In this document: one piece after another, positions 6,840-14,469 of the stretch
Position numbering within the stretch: position 1 is the stretch's first letter
Layout: the number at the start of each line of letters is the position of its first letter
Virus record (IMG/VR): IMGVR_UViG_3300049847_000065
Location: 1-22,648 of that record
Origin: a virus
Length of the DNA: 22,648 bases
Reading direction: 5' to 3' (one strand)
Made by a program: the position numbers and the translations under genes
Notes under the pieces: model-generated
Database searches by the model: none
What the model was told of the DNA's origin: nothing
The model's input: the letters and a program-made list of their open reading frames with translations, nothing else

Positions 6840-7860
6840 AATCGGAAACTACTTTGAGTCAAGGCTAGGCCGAAACGACGGGAACCCTCTTTATGTTCAG
6901 GCCTGTCTCAAGCGGATGCAGTATTACGGGCAGATTCTGCGTGGCGGGCCAGTCGATCAGGGGCTTTTGAGTTGGTTTGCTTCTAAAGAGCTTGATCCGA
7001 GAGCAGAAAAAGCCGCTAAAGACCTCTATAATAAGCGTGGCGAGACAGTCGAAGTCGATCACATCTACCCCGTCGGAGACATTTCTCCGTTTGGAATGTA
7101 CGATTTGAACATCCATGTCGACTGGGGAGAGGATGGACTGACTGGAATTCTGCCTTATACGCCATTTGAGACACCGAAACCGTTTGCGTATTGGGCTTCC
7201 GACACGCATATCAAGACGGGATCGATTGACAGCTACGATTACCGCTGTTCCGTCGCAAAGAAGGCTGATTTTGCCTTTGTAGCGCAGAAGAACGCGGTTG
7301 AACGCATGAAAAACGACGGTGTTGCCAATCCGATCTGGCTTCCCCACGCTGTAGAGCCGCAAGCCTACCCCAAAATAGAGCTTTTGACGAAGAAGTACGA
7401 CGTTTGCTTTGTCGGACACGTCAGTTCTCTCAATCGTGTTGATGCGCTAGACCGTCTTTTCAGGGAATTCCCGAATTTCTACTACGGACAGCGTCTTTTT
7501 GACGAAGCGGCGCGGAAGTTCGCGGAATCCAAGATCGTTTTCAACATCGCCATGACGGACGATATCAATATGCGCTGTTTTGAGGTGCTGGCAACGGGTT
7601 CTTTCCTTTTGACCAACTGGATACCTGGCATTGAGGACGTTTTCGAGGATGGGAAGCACATGGTTTTCTATCGGTCGTTGGACGAGATGGTGGAGAAGGC
7701 GAAATACTATCTGGCGCACGATGACGAGCGTGAAAAGATCGCGCAGGCGGGGTACGAAGAGGTTATTTCTAAGCACACCATCCAGCACAGAGTCAATCTG
7801 ATCTTGGATGAGTATTTAAAGACAAAACAGCCCGAGGAGGTTATCAATGCAGGCGTTTAA
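6832..7860 (+). CDS. GT-B glycosyltransferase, CgeB-like
   Basis: A 342-residue protein with two Rossmann-like halves, as in GT-B enzymes. The N-terminal half includes FAYWASDTHIKTG (118-130), a pattern seen in CgeB-family and GT4-like proteins. The C-terminal half starts at KYDVCFVGHVSSLNRVDAL (188-206). It contains the conserved donor-site segment DINMRCFEVLATGSFLLTN (244-262), with the Glu-containing FEVLA, and then a typical closing helix series (DEREKIAQAGYEEVISKHT). The start overlaps the upstream stop by 8 bases and GAGG precedes it; the 3' end overlaps the next gene by 14 bases. It completes the first sugar cassette with a fold different from the GT-A enzymes. Donor and acceptor are not predictable. 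Confidence 0.8.
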   Translation: MLRIGNYFESRLGRNDGNPLYVQACLKRMQYYGQILRGGPVDQGLLSWFASKELDPRAEKAAKDLYNKRGETVEVDHIYPVGDISPFGMYDLNIHVDWGEDGLTGILPYTPFETPKPFAYWASDTHIKTGSIDSYDYRCSVAKKADFAFVAQKNAVERMKNDGVANPIWLPHAVEPQAYPKIELLTKKYDVCFVGHVSSLNRVDALDRLFREFPNFYYGQRLFDEAARKFAESKIVFNIAMTDDINMRCFEVLATGSFLLTNWIPGIEDVFEDGKHMVFYRSLDEMVEKAKYYLAHDDEREKIAQAGYEEVISKHTIQHRVNLILDEYLKTKQPEEVINAGV

Positions 7861-8392
7861 GTTGGTCAATGCTGGATTCGTGGATAAGGTCATTATTTTC
7901 AATTCTTTGCCTGATTATCTGACGAAGAACATCCAAACCAGAGGGACGGACGGATTCCCCAGAGCATGGCCCAGGTTCTTAGCTGACATTGGAAGCACCC
8001 GGAAGGTCTACAAGACGGAAGATAGCGTTGATATGTCTCGTAATTGGACGACCAAAAAGACTCCGATTGGCGATGAGCCTTGTTTTTACGTTCTGCACTA
8101 CACCGACATCAACGCTGACAAAGAGGCATGGAGAGCGATCTGCGATTATCTCCGGGCTACAGTTGGGCCGGAAGTGCGTCTGAAAGAGAAGATTGAGGAT
8201 ATGGCGGTTGTTCTAGCGTCTGACCCGACTCAGCCCTTGTCCATCGATCCCGAAGATATCCCTGTGATTCCAGTCAAGACTGAAGCGGAAGCTCCAGTGA
8301 CGGAGACGGTGAAGCAGGGTGAAGTTATTCTGGTCAATGAAGCGGCTCCAAAGCGTCGCGGACGACCCAAGAAAGTAGCAGTGGAGGCATAA
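7847..8392 (+). CDS. Hypothetical protein with C-terminal AT-hook-like motif
   Basis: A 181-residue protein with GAGGAGG at ideal spacing before its ATG, inside the end of the glycosyltransferase gene. Residues 1-115 look globular, with mixed helix and strand (FKLVNAGFVDKVIIFNSLPD, EPCFYVLHYTDINADKEA). The rest is an acidic Pro/Val/Thr-rich linker (about 125-165) leading to a basic end with PKRRGRPKK, a match to the AT-hook core that binds the DNA minor groove. I do not recognise the globular part. It could be a virion protein touching packaged DNA or a DNA-binding accessory; the Pro-rich linker with a basic tail supports binding of nucleic acid but does not prove it. Confidence 0.65.
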   Translation: MQAFKLVNAGFVDKVIIFNSLPDYLTKNIQTRGTDGFPRAWPRFLADIGSTRKVYKTEDSVDMSRNWTTKKTPIGDEPCFYVLHYTDINADKEAWRAICDYLRATVGPEVRLKEKIEDMAVVLASDPTQPLSIDPEDIPVIPVKTEAEAPVTETVKQGEVILVNEAAPKRRGRPKKVAVEA

Positions 8393-8393
8393 C

Positions 8394-8744
8394 ATGGCAG
8401 ATAATAAGTACCGATTAACACAAGGAGTAGGAACAGTATCCAATGGCGCGGCGACGATTACTCTTATTGCCGCTCCGGGTGCGGGGAAAAAGCTACGCGT
8501 AACGTGGGGTTCTATTGGCGTGACTGTGGCGGCAACGGGTGGTGGTGGGAACGTTGTCTTAAAAGATGGTTCCAATAGTATCATCATCGCTTTTCCTGCA
8601 AGTTCCGTAGACAGTCACTACGTTGAATTCGGAGATGACGGGATTGTATTGCCTGAAAACAGTGCTTTACAGCTTGTGGCTGAGAGTGCTGTCACGGCTC
8701 AATGCACAGCTTATGCGGCAATCTCGGCGTTCATCATAGGCTAA
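8394..8744 (+). CDS. Small beta-rich virion protein (116 aa)
   Basis: GGAGG precedes the ATG, which lies one base after the previous stop. The product is a glycine- and valine-rich all-beta protein: TVSNGAATITLIAAPGAGKK, then KLRVTWGSIGVTVAAT, a Gly-rich turn, NVVLKDGSNSIIIAF, and GIVLPENSALQLVAES. This succession (value-added gas-like repeats of strand, turn, strand, with 'APGAGK' and 'LPENSALQL') is a common pattern of small phage structural proteins of unknown detailed role, often near decoration, connector or fibre genes. The stop overlaps the next start as TAATG. The virion location is an inference. Confidence 0.65.
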   Translation: MADNKYRLTQGVGTVSNGAATITLIAAPGAGKKLRVTWGSIGVTVAATGGGGNVVLKDGSNSIIIAFPASSVDSHYVEFGDDGIVLPENSALQLVAESAVTAQCTAYAAISAFIIG

Positions 8745-9673
8745 TGGCAACCTTCCTTACACTTCAGCAGGAACTGGCGGCGCAGTGTGGAATGGACGTG
8801 GCGATATCCAATGAAGCCACGCTGTTGAAACGATGGCTGAACAACTCACAGCAAACCATTTTGCGCTCGTTTGAGTGGCCTTTCCTCCGTAGTCCTACTC
8901 CCTTGGTCATTCAGACTGTGCCTGACATTACCTCTGGGACTGTAGCGACTACGGCGGGGAGTACGTCGATCACGTTCAGCACGACTCCTGTGGATTCCAA
9001 CGGGGCGAATGTGTCTGTGAGTGGGCGGTTCATTCAGACTTCATCGTCGAAGGATTTCTACAAGATCACGGCACACACATCAGGGACGACAGCGGCGACG
9101 CTTGAGATTGCGGCGATTTACACAGCGGCGGCGGCGACGTATACGGTACGGAAGCAGTATTACTCAACTTCCTCCAGTGTGGACAGAATCATTCAGGTTT
9201 TTCAGGACATTCTTCCGTATCAGCTTCAAGAAACAACGCCGGAATACTTCCAGTCCTTCAACCCCGGATTTCTGGCTAGTGGTACTCCGCGGATCTACTG
9301 CATGGCGGGTGTTGATTCTTCCGGGTATCCACAATTCCGGCTTTGGCCAAATCCTGACGCGGTGATTAACCTCCGAATTGATTATCTGACGGTCGCTACG
9401 GATATGTCTGCGGATGCGGACGTTTCGGTAATCCCCGCCAAGTGGCATACGACGGTTTTGATTGAAGGGGCGAAAACTCAGGCGTTTTCGTTCCTTGACG
9501 ATACGCGTGTTGTTGAGTCACGAAAAGCATTTGCGGATGGTATTGACGAGATGAAAACGGAGTATGAAAACAGTCTCCATCGTCATCGGGTGATGACATC
9601 GGCAGACAATCAGCCCGTTGGTGGGAATCTGGGGTATATGCCTTTACCCTTCAACTATCCAAGGAACAGCTAA
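8744..9673 (+). CDS. Head-tail adaptor protein (SU10-adaptor-like)
   Basis: The start chosen is the ATG at 8744, which overlaps the preceding stop (TAATG); the frame is open a little further upstream but only as a shadow. The 309-residue product begins with helices (LTLQQELAAQCGMDV, LLKRWLNNSQQTILRSFEWP). It has a beta-rich insertion (about 60-145, Thr/Ser-rich, SGTVATTAGSTSITFSTTPV) and ends in helices with IPAKWHTTVLIEGAKTQAF and a Glu/His-rich final helix. Helical ends with a beta insertion and a WP near residue 45 match adaptor proteins that bind under the portal in SU10-type short-tailed phages. The probable nozzle gene next to it agrees. This ring joins portal and tail. Confidence 0.75.
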   Translation: MATFLTLQQELAAQCGMDVAISNEATLLKRWLNNSQQTILRSFEWPFLRSPTPLVIQTVPDITSGTVATTAGSTSITFSTTPVDSNGANVSVSGRFIQTSSSKDFYKITAHTSGTTAATLEIAAIYTAAAATYTVRKQYYSTSSSVDRIIQVFQDILPYQLQETTPEYFQSFNPGFLASGTPRIYCMAGVDSSGYPQFRLWPNPDAVINLRIDYLTVATDMSADADVSVIPAKWHTTVLIEGAKTQAFSFLDDTRVVESRKAFADGIDEMKTEYENSLHRHRVMTSADNQPVGGNLGYMPLPFNYPRNS

Positions 9674-11196
9674 TGGCGGCTAGAGGCCAAAACATCGAGT
9701 TTACGGACTTCTCGGGTGGACTGAATACATTTGACCCTGAGTACAATTCCGACTTGAACCAATCCCCAGACTTGGACAACATCGTCATTCTGGATAAGGG
9801 ATTCAAAAAGCGAAACGGTGATTCCGAATGGAACTCGACGGCAATGGCTTCTGGTGCTTCGGCTGTGACGGGGTTGGGATATGTCAAATACAACTCTGGG
9901 TCTGAGTTTCTAACAGCGGTTTCAGGAACAAAGTTCTATTCTGATTCTGGATTGGCTGGAACGATGTCTGATGTGACTGGTGCTGTTTCGATTACGGCAG
10001 GCAACAACAACCTCTGGACTCCCGTTAAATACAACAATCTCCAGATTTGGTTCGGCGGTGCGCCGGATGCGCCTTTTAAGTATTCAGGGACGGGGAATGC
10101 GGCTTCTTTGGGCGGTACTCCACCGTCTGCGTACACTGGATTTGCGGCAAATAACAGAGTTTTCGCTTTATCGACAGCGGCGAACCCCAGTCGAATCTAT
10201 TGGTCGGTTTTGAGCGATCCCGAAGACTGGACTGGAACTGGCTCTGGTAATGATTACATCTCCAAATCGGACGGCGATTCCCTGCAATGCGGGGTTGTGC
10301 TTGGGACTGACACAGCGTTACTTTTTAAGGATAACAGCACCCATTTGATGCCATTGACCCGTGCCCCATTTCCTACCTATCATCTCCAAAGTGGTATCGG
10401 GATAGCGGGTCGCAATGCGTACGCTCAGGTGAACGGAGAAGTGTTTTTCATCACTCCCGGAAAGCGCATGAAATCAACGACTGACGGCGTGAACTTCAAG
10501 AGCTATCCCAACGACATCAACGACCTGTTTGACAACATCAACTCAAGTCGTGTGGCATACATCCAAGGCGTCTATTACCAAAATCTTAATTGGATTATGT
10601 GGATTGTTTCGATGGGGACAAGCTCAACGAACAACTACTGCATTATTTGGGATTTGGAACATGAGTGTTTTCTCAGGTGTACGACGGGGTTTAAGTCGAA
10701 TGTGCTCGCGTTAGTGCAGAATCGTCGTCTTTTCGGTGGGAACTACAGCGGAAAGATTTACGAGAAACTCAAAAGCACCGTATTTTCAGACGCTTCGGAG
10801 GCTACACCATACGCCATTGATGGGTATTGGAGAAGCGCATATAAAAACCTTGGAGAGGGTCTGGACACTACGGCGCATCCCCTATACATAAGCATTTCGG
10901 CTTTGAGCGAATCGGCTTCAACGCTTGATGTCACGACGGGATTCGACTTTGTAGCTCCGGTCAACACCCAAACCTTCACCTTGGCGGCGACTGGTGCCCA
11001 GTGGGATGTTGATAGTTGGGATGTAGGAATGTGGGGCGGTCAGAACGCCATTATCTTACGTAAGTATATTTACGGGCGCGGGAATCTGTTCAGCTTTAAG
11101 TTAAGGAATGCGACGGCTTCACAGGGATTCACGATTCAGGGGTGCAGTATCCGATCTCGCACGGACAAGGCGAGACGAGTGTTTACAGGAGTCTAA
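9673..11196 (+). CDS. Probable tail nozzle / tail stabilisation protein
   Basis: A 507-residue protein starting at TAATG, coupled to the adaptor. The N-terminus IEFTDFSGGLNTFDPEY (9-25), followed by a segment ending FKKRNG, is typical of phage tail proteins related to P22 gp10 and T7 gp12, which form a tube or nozzle below the adaptor. The body shows repeated strands separated by short turns, as in a beta-propeller (GLGYVKYNSGSEFLTAVSG, NNRVFALSTAANPSRIYWSV, GEVFFITPGKRM, VYYQNLNWIMWIVSM, CIIWDLEHECFLRCTTG). Trp- and Tyr-rich strands are frequent. The C-terminus is again beta-rich. Gene order adaptor-nozzle-fibre fits a short tail. Confidence in a tail role is high; the exact family is less sure. 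Confidence 0.75.
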   Translation: MAARGQNIEFTDFSGGLNTFDPEYNSDLNQSPDLDNIVILDKGFKKRNGDSEWNSTAMASGASAVTGLGYVKYNSGSEFLTAVSGTKFYSDSGLAGTMSDVTGAVSITAGNNNLWTPVKYNNLQIWFGGAPDAPFKYSGTGNAASLGGTPPSAYTGFAANNRVFALSTAANPSRIYWSVLSDPEDWTGTGSGNDYISKSDGDSLQCGVVLGTDTALLFKDNSTHLMPLTRAPFPTYHLQSGIGIAGRNAYAQVNGEVFFITPGKRMKSTTDGVNFKSYPNDINDLFDNINSSRVAYIQGVYYQNLNWIMWIVSMGTSSTNNYCIIWDLEHECFLRCTTGFKSNVLALVQNRRLFGGNYSGKIYEKLKSTVFSDASEATPYAIDGYWRSAYKNLGEGLDTTAHPLYISISALSESASTLDVTTGFDFVAPVNTQTFTLAATGAQWDVDSWDVGMWGGQNAIILRKYIYGRGNLFSFKLRNATASQGFTIQGCSIRSRTDKARRVFTGV

Positions 11197-11198
11197 CT

Positions 11199-12212
11199 AT
11201 GGCTATCAACTTTACAGTCAGCTACACCTTTACACCTAATACGGTCATTTCATCGTCTCAGGTGAATACAAACTTTTCTGATAACTCAAACGTCTGGACG
11301 GGTCTTGAAGCGAAGACGAAATCATTTTCCGCCTTGGTTGTTGATGCTACGCCGACGAGTGCGACGGACGTCGCCATCAAGAGCTACGTGGACAAGCTGA
11401 ACAATTACCGCAGACCTGTTTTGCAGTATTCAAGTGTGACGGTTGTGAATTTGGAGACGGGGATTAACGGGACTTCCGGGCAGGCGCAGATTCTCTTCCC
11501 TGACGGGACGCTTCGGACAGATTCGACGGCCTCACGGATCAACTTTGACATCACTCGAAATTGCGCATTGTCCGGGTCTGCTCAATCTGGCCTAAGGGCA
11601 ACACTTTCCGAGGCGGCAAATACCCGATATGCGCTTTATGCCGTGAAGGTGTCTGATTCCAGCACAAACTTTGTTGTTGTTGGAGACACAGTTTTCCCGA
11701 TTCAGGCAAACTACACGACTTTGAATTCGAATTTTGGATCAAATTCATGGATCTATCTTGGGTATGTCTGGAACGGAAACGGACAGGCAGGGAATTCCGA
11801 CATTGTTAAATTCGTTCAATCTGGCAACATGACTACTTTTTATAACGCGAATGCGGTTTCTGTTATTACTGTTTCTGGGATTCAAATGGCAAGCACGGCT
11901 GGAGCTGTTACGTTGACTTACACCTATTCCGCCGGGAGTACTTCTGCGGATATTCCTAACACGATTGGTCAGGTTTTATGGCAGGTGTCTTATGCGGCGG
12001 TGAACGATCAGGTCATTGCGGAAGATTCTGCGGCGGCTTTCAAGTATCGTCAGGTGATGGCGAGCAATAAGATAAATTCCGATCGTTTTTGGGGTGTGGC
12101 AAATCAGGGGATAAAGCTCTCTAATGCGGCGGCGTCTTCGATTGCTTACGACATTTTGGTGGCTGGGTATGTGGACACGGCATTAGGAGTCGGGGCGAAT
12201 CCCTTACTGTGA
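11199..12212 (+). CDS. Tail or fibre structural protein (337 aa)
   Basis: The start chosen is the ATG at 11199, two bases after the previous stop and with ACAGGAGT upstream; the frame is open upstream but only inside the nozzle gene. The N-terminal segment (NFTVSYTFTPNTVISSSQVN then NTNF and a helix with VWTGLEAK) resembles the N-terminal attachment region of many phage tail fibres. A region near residues 50-75 (ATPTSATDVAIKSYVDKL) is the common fibre motif in which a shaft joins a following domain. The rest is beta-rich and low in charge, like a fibre tip or tail-side protein. Probably an appendage near the nozzle. Receptor unknown. Confidence 0.7.
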   Translation: MAINFTVSYTFTPNTVISSSQVNTNFSDNSNVWTGLEAKTKSFSALVVDATPTSATDVAIKSYVDKLNNYRRPVLQYSSVTVVNLETGINGTSGQAQILFPDGTLRTDSTASRINFDITRNCALSGSAQSGLRATLSEAANTRYALYAVKVSDSSTNFVVVGDTVFPIQANYTTLNSNFGSNSWIYLGYVWNGNGQAGNSDIVKFVQSGNMTTFYNANAVSVITVSGIQMASTAGAVTLTYTYSAGSTSADIPNTIGQVLWQVSYAAVNDQVIAEDSAAAFKYRQVMASNKINSDRFWGVANQGIKLSNAAASSIAYDILVAGYVDTALGVGANPLL

Positions 12213-12224
12213 GGTAGGGTTGAA

Positions 12225-12410
12225 ATGAGCGAGAAGAACATCTTAACGCGTCCGATCATTGTTGGAGATATCGTCCTTGCGTCTCCTGCTACTCAAACGA
12301 CGGTCGGTGCGGCTGGTGGAGCGAGTGCGCTTCCGGCTACTCCGACAGGGTATCTGACGATCATGGTGGGGAACACGCCGTATGTGATTCCCTACTACGC
12401 GGTGTCATGA
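12225..12410 (+). CDS. Small hypothetical protein (61 aa)
   Basis: A short gene with GAGGTAGGG before its ATG; its stop overlaps the next start (ATGA). The product has an N-terminal strand (ILTRPIIVGDIVLASPA), a Gly/Ala-rich flexible middle and a final hydrophobic strand pair (GYLTIMVGNTPYVIPYYAV). The end of the sequence, with G-x-x-Y-V-I-P-Y-Y, resembles short phage proteins found next to fibre genes. Function unknown. Confidence 0.55.
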   Translation: MSEKNILTRPIIVGDIVLASPATQTTVGAAGGASALPATPTGYLTIMVGNTPYVIPYYAVS

Positions 12411-12922
12411 TTGAAGCTCAAGCCATCATCGACAGCCCCCTCTTCAAGCCAAAGTCTCAGGTTCGCTTTGAGCTGTTCAAGGAGATCCCGCTTGGACTGG
12501 CCCATTCGATTGAAAAGGCGGTTCAGGACTTCATTGAAACGTCGCATTTGCCGGAAGGCGTTGACGCTAAAGGGTTCTACTACCAGACGCTACAGGCCAT
12601 CGCCAACGCGTCGGTTCTGCGTGGGACTGGGGATTTGTGGCTGGGTGTGCTTGACGGGGAGTTAGTGAGCTATGTTCTGGGGAATGTGAACAACGACTAC
12701 GACGGACGTCTTAACTATCTCGTTACTCAGGCGTGGGTGCGGAAGGATCAAAGAGGTCAGAAGTGGGTGAAGTTAGCGTGGGCGAAGATTCGGGAACGGG
12801 CAAAGGCGTGTCTTTGTCAGCACTTCTCGATCATTTCAAGCAGGGGCATGACGGCGGCGTATTGCAGATTTCTCGGTAAAGGGTTCAGGCCTTACGCCGA
12901 AATATTGAAAGCGGAGATTTAG
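12407..12922 (+). CDS. GNAT-like acetyltransferase
   Basis: A 171-residue protein coupled to the previous gene. It has the GNAT layout: the middle strand region WLGVLDGELVSYVLGNV (78-94), then strand beta4 with AWVRKDQRGQKWVKLAW (109-125). In that segment V-x-x-x-x-R-G-Q-K-W matches the acetyl-CoA pyrophosphate loop (Q/R-x-x-G-x-A/K). It ends with FLGKGFRPYAEIL (155-167), equivalent to the 'GF' strand common at the end of these enzymes. A GNAT gene beside tail or ejection genes is seen in several phages, where the target is usually unknown. An acetylated virion protein or a host protein are both possible. The fold assignment is moderate; the target is not inferable. Confidence 0.65.
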   Translation: MIEAQAIIDSPLFKPKSQVRFELFKEIPLGLAHSIEKAVQDFIETSHLPEGVDAKGFYYQTLQAIANASVLRGTGDLWLGVLDGELVSYVLGNVNNDYDGRLNYLVTQAWVRKDQRGQKWVKLAWAKIRERAKACLCQHFSIISSRGMTAAYCRFLGKGFRPYAEILKAEI

Positions 12923-12931
12923 GGAGGGTTT

Positions 12932-13639
12932 ATGGGTGGATCAGTCGGTGGTGCGCTTAAAAAAGTCGGGAATGTGGCGAAGTACGCAAATCCGATCGGA
13001 TACATCGGGGCGCGTGGCCTGTATTCTGGCGTTACTGGAAGCAACCCAGTTAGAGACGTAGCCAATGACTATTTCCCCGGCGTTGGCGGTCAGGATAACC
13101 CATACGTTGCTGGCCCTTTTAGCCTAGACCCAAACCAAGTAGCAGGAGACAAAGCTGACATTTTGGGTCTTGGAAACAAGCAGTATTCAGACACTCTGGC
13201 AGGGATTGACGAGTACGGAGCCGCTCAGACCAAAAGAGCGCGGGATATGTTTGGTCAGATGTTGCCCGATATCGCCGAGAACTCACAGGCGGCACATCTC
13301 TACGATTCGACTGGGTACGGACAGGAAGTGGCGAGGCAACAGGCCAATATCGCTTCTCAGGTAGCGGCAGACGAAGCGGCGCAGAGACTTGCGGCATTGA
13401 ACGGCAGACAGGGCTTTGAGTCTGGGGCTTTGCAGAGGGGACTGAGCCTTGAAGATTTCATCAATCAGGCGAATGTTGCTAAGACTATCGGGGCGCAGAT
13501 GGCTCCGCAACCTGCAACAGGAAAGCAGAACTTCGGTACAGTGGCGCAGGGGGTTGGCGCGATGGCTCCTTGGGCTAAAGTGGGAAAATCGAGTGGTGCT
13601 GATAATTATTATAACGCACTAGCAAAAAAGGTGGGGTAG
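12932..13639 (+). CDS. Probable internal virion / DNA ejection protein 1 (235 aa)
   Basis: AGGGAGGG precedes the ATG. The N-terminus is Gly-rich and weakly hydrophobic (GGSVGGALKKVGNVAKYANP, GYIGARGLYSGVTGSNP), followed by a long helical region rich in Ala, Gln, Arg and Glu (AAQTKRARDMFGQMLPDIAE, RQQANIASQVAADEAAQRLA) and a short C-terminal tail. That combination of Gly/Ala-rich N-terminus plus long amphipathic helices is typical of ejection proteins, which are packed in the head and form a conduit through the cell envelope. Two similar genes follow, as in P22-type phages, which have three. The assignment is by composition and order only. Confidence 0.6.
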   Translation: MGGSVGGALKKVGNVAKYANPIGYIGARGLYSGVTGSNPVRDVANDYFPGVGGQDNPYVAGPFSLDPNQVAGDKADILGLGNKQYSDTLAGIDEYGAAQTKRARDMFGQMLPDIAENSQAAHLYDSTGYGQEVARQQANIASQVAADEAAQRLAALNGRQGFESGALQRGLSLEDFINQANVAKTIGAQMAPQPATGKQNFGTVAQGVGAMAPWAKVGKSSGADNYYNALAKKVG

Positions 13640-13644
13640 ATAAA

Positions 13645-14469
13645 ATGCCTGATTTCAGAATGCAACCAAACGCCTTCCCAATCGCCTCAGTCATTGATGC
13701 GGCTCAGAGAAACAACGCTCTTCAGCTTCAAGCCCGTACGCAAGGACAACAGTCCCTGATTGAAGGCATGAAAGCTATCGGACAGGTCGGGCAGTCGCTT
13801 TACGACCAGAAAATGCGCATAGCGCAAGCGTTAGCTCAGGCTGACATATATAAAAAGAATCACCCAGAGCTTTTCAACAAAGTTGAAACAGTAACTAAAA
13901 GCCAAGCTCCAATCAATAGAAACGAAACTGCGTCTTTTGATCCATCCACAGGAGCAGTTACACCTAATACTGGAATGTCCGGGGTTGCTGGACAAGTTCC
14001 ACTAACCAGAAGAGTGGAATCTAACGGTAGTTTCTCTATTCCAGACAAGACGCTTCAAGATGCGTTTATGGGGATGACTGCGAATGACTTCTTTGACAAC
14101 CAGGTGCAGAACCGTGCGGCTAAAACTGGAGAGGCTGACCTTGCCTTCAAAGAAAAGTATAAACCGCAAGAGCTTGCGATTGATGCTAAAAGGGCTAGTA
14201 CTGACGAGATGCTCCGAATGATCTTGGCGAATATCGAAAGTGGGAAGGCTAAAGAAGATAAAGCGAAGAATAAAGTAGATGAAATTAATTCTCTTCTTAA
14301 GACAAAAGCAGACCTTACGAAGATGGTTTCTACTGGCTTCTTTAGTAACGATCAATCAGACCTAGCAAAATCACAAATTAAAGAAGTCGATCAGAAACTA
14401 GCCACTCTTGGGTACGGGGCTTCTCATCTTTCCACTCAAGAATTATTGGATATCGTAAATGGTAAGTAG
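13645..14469 (+). CDS. Probable internal virion / DNA ejection protein 2 (274 aa)
   Basis: GGTGGGG is upstream of the ATG, five bases after the previous stop. The N-terminal third is a long helix rich in Gln and Ala (NNALQLQARTQGQQSLIEGM, QSLYDQKMRIAQALAQADIY). The middle is disordered (SFDPSTGAVTPNTGMSGVAG), and the C-terminal half is again helical and charged (KAKEDKAKNKVDEINSLLKT). There is no membrane segment or enzyme motif. The pattern and position between two similar proteins suit an ejection protein. Compared with the upstream tail genes this gene looks richer in A and T at third positions, which could reflect a different origin. Function inferred. Confidence 0.6.
   Translation: MPDFRMQPNAFPIASVIDAAQRNNALQLQARTQGQQSLIEGMKAIGQVGQSLYDQKMRIAQALAQADIYKKNHPELFNKVETVTKSQAPINRNETASFDPSTGAVTPNTGMSGVAGQVPLTRRVESNGSFSIPDKTLQDAFMGMTANDFFDNQVQNRAAKTGEADLAFKEKYKPQELAIDAKRASTDEMLRMILANIESGKAKEDKAKNKVDEINSLLKTKADLTKMVSTGFFSNDQSDLAKSQIKEVDQKLATLGYGASHLSTQELLDIVNGK

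Noticed and set aside
4127-7860. A host capsule or O-antigen locus rather than phage genes
   Set aside because: The cassette is joined by overlapping starts to phage structural genes on both sides, and no flippase, polymerase or membrane-spanning glycan export gene is present.
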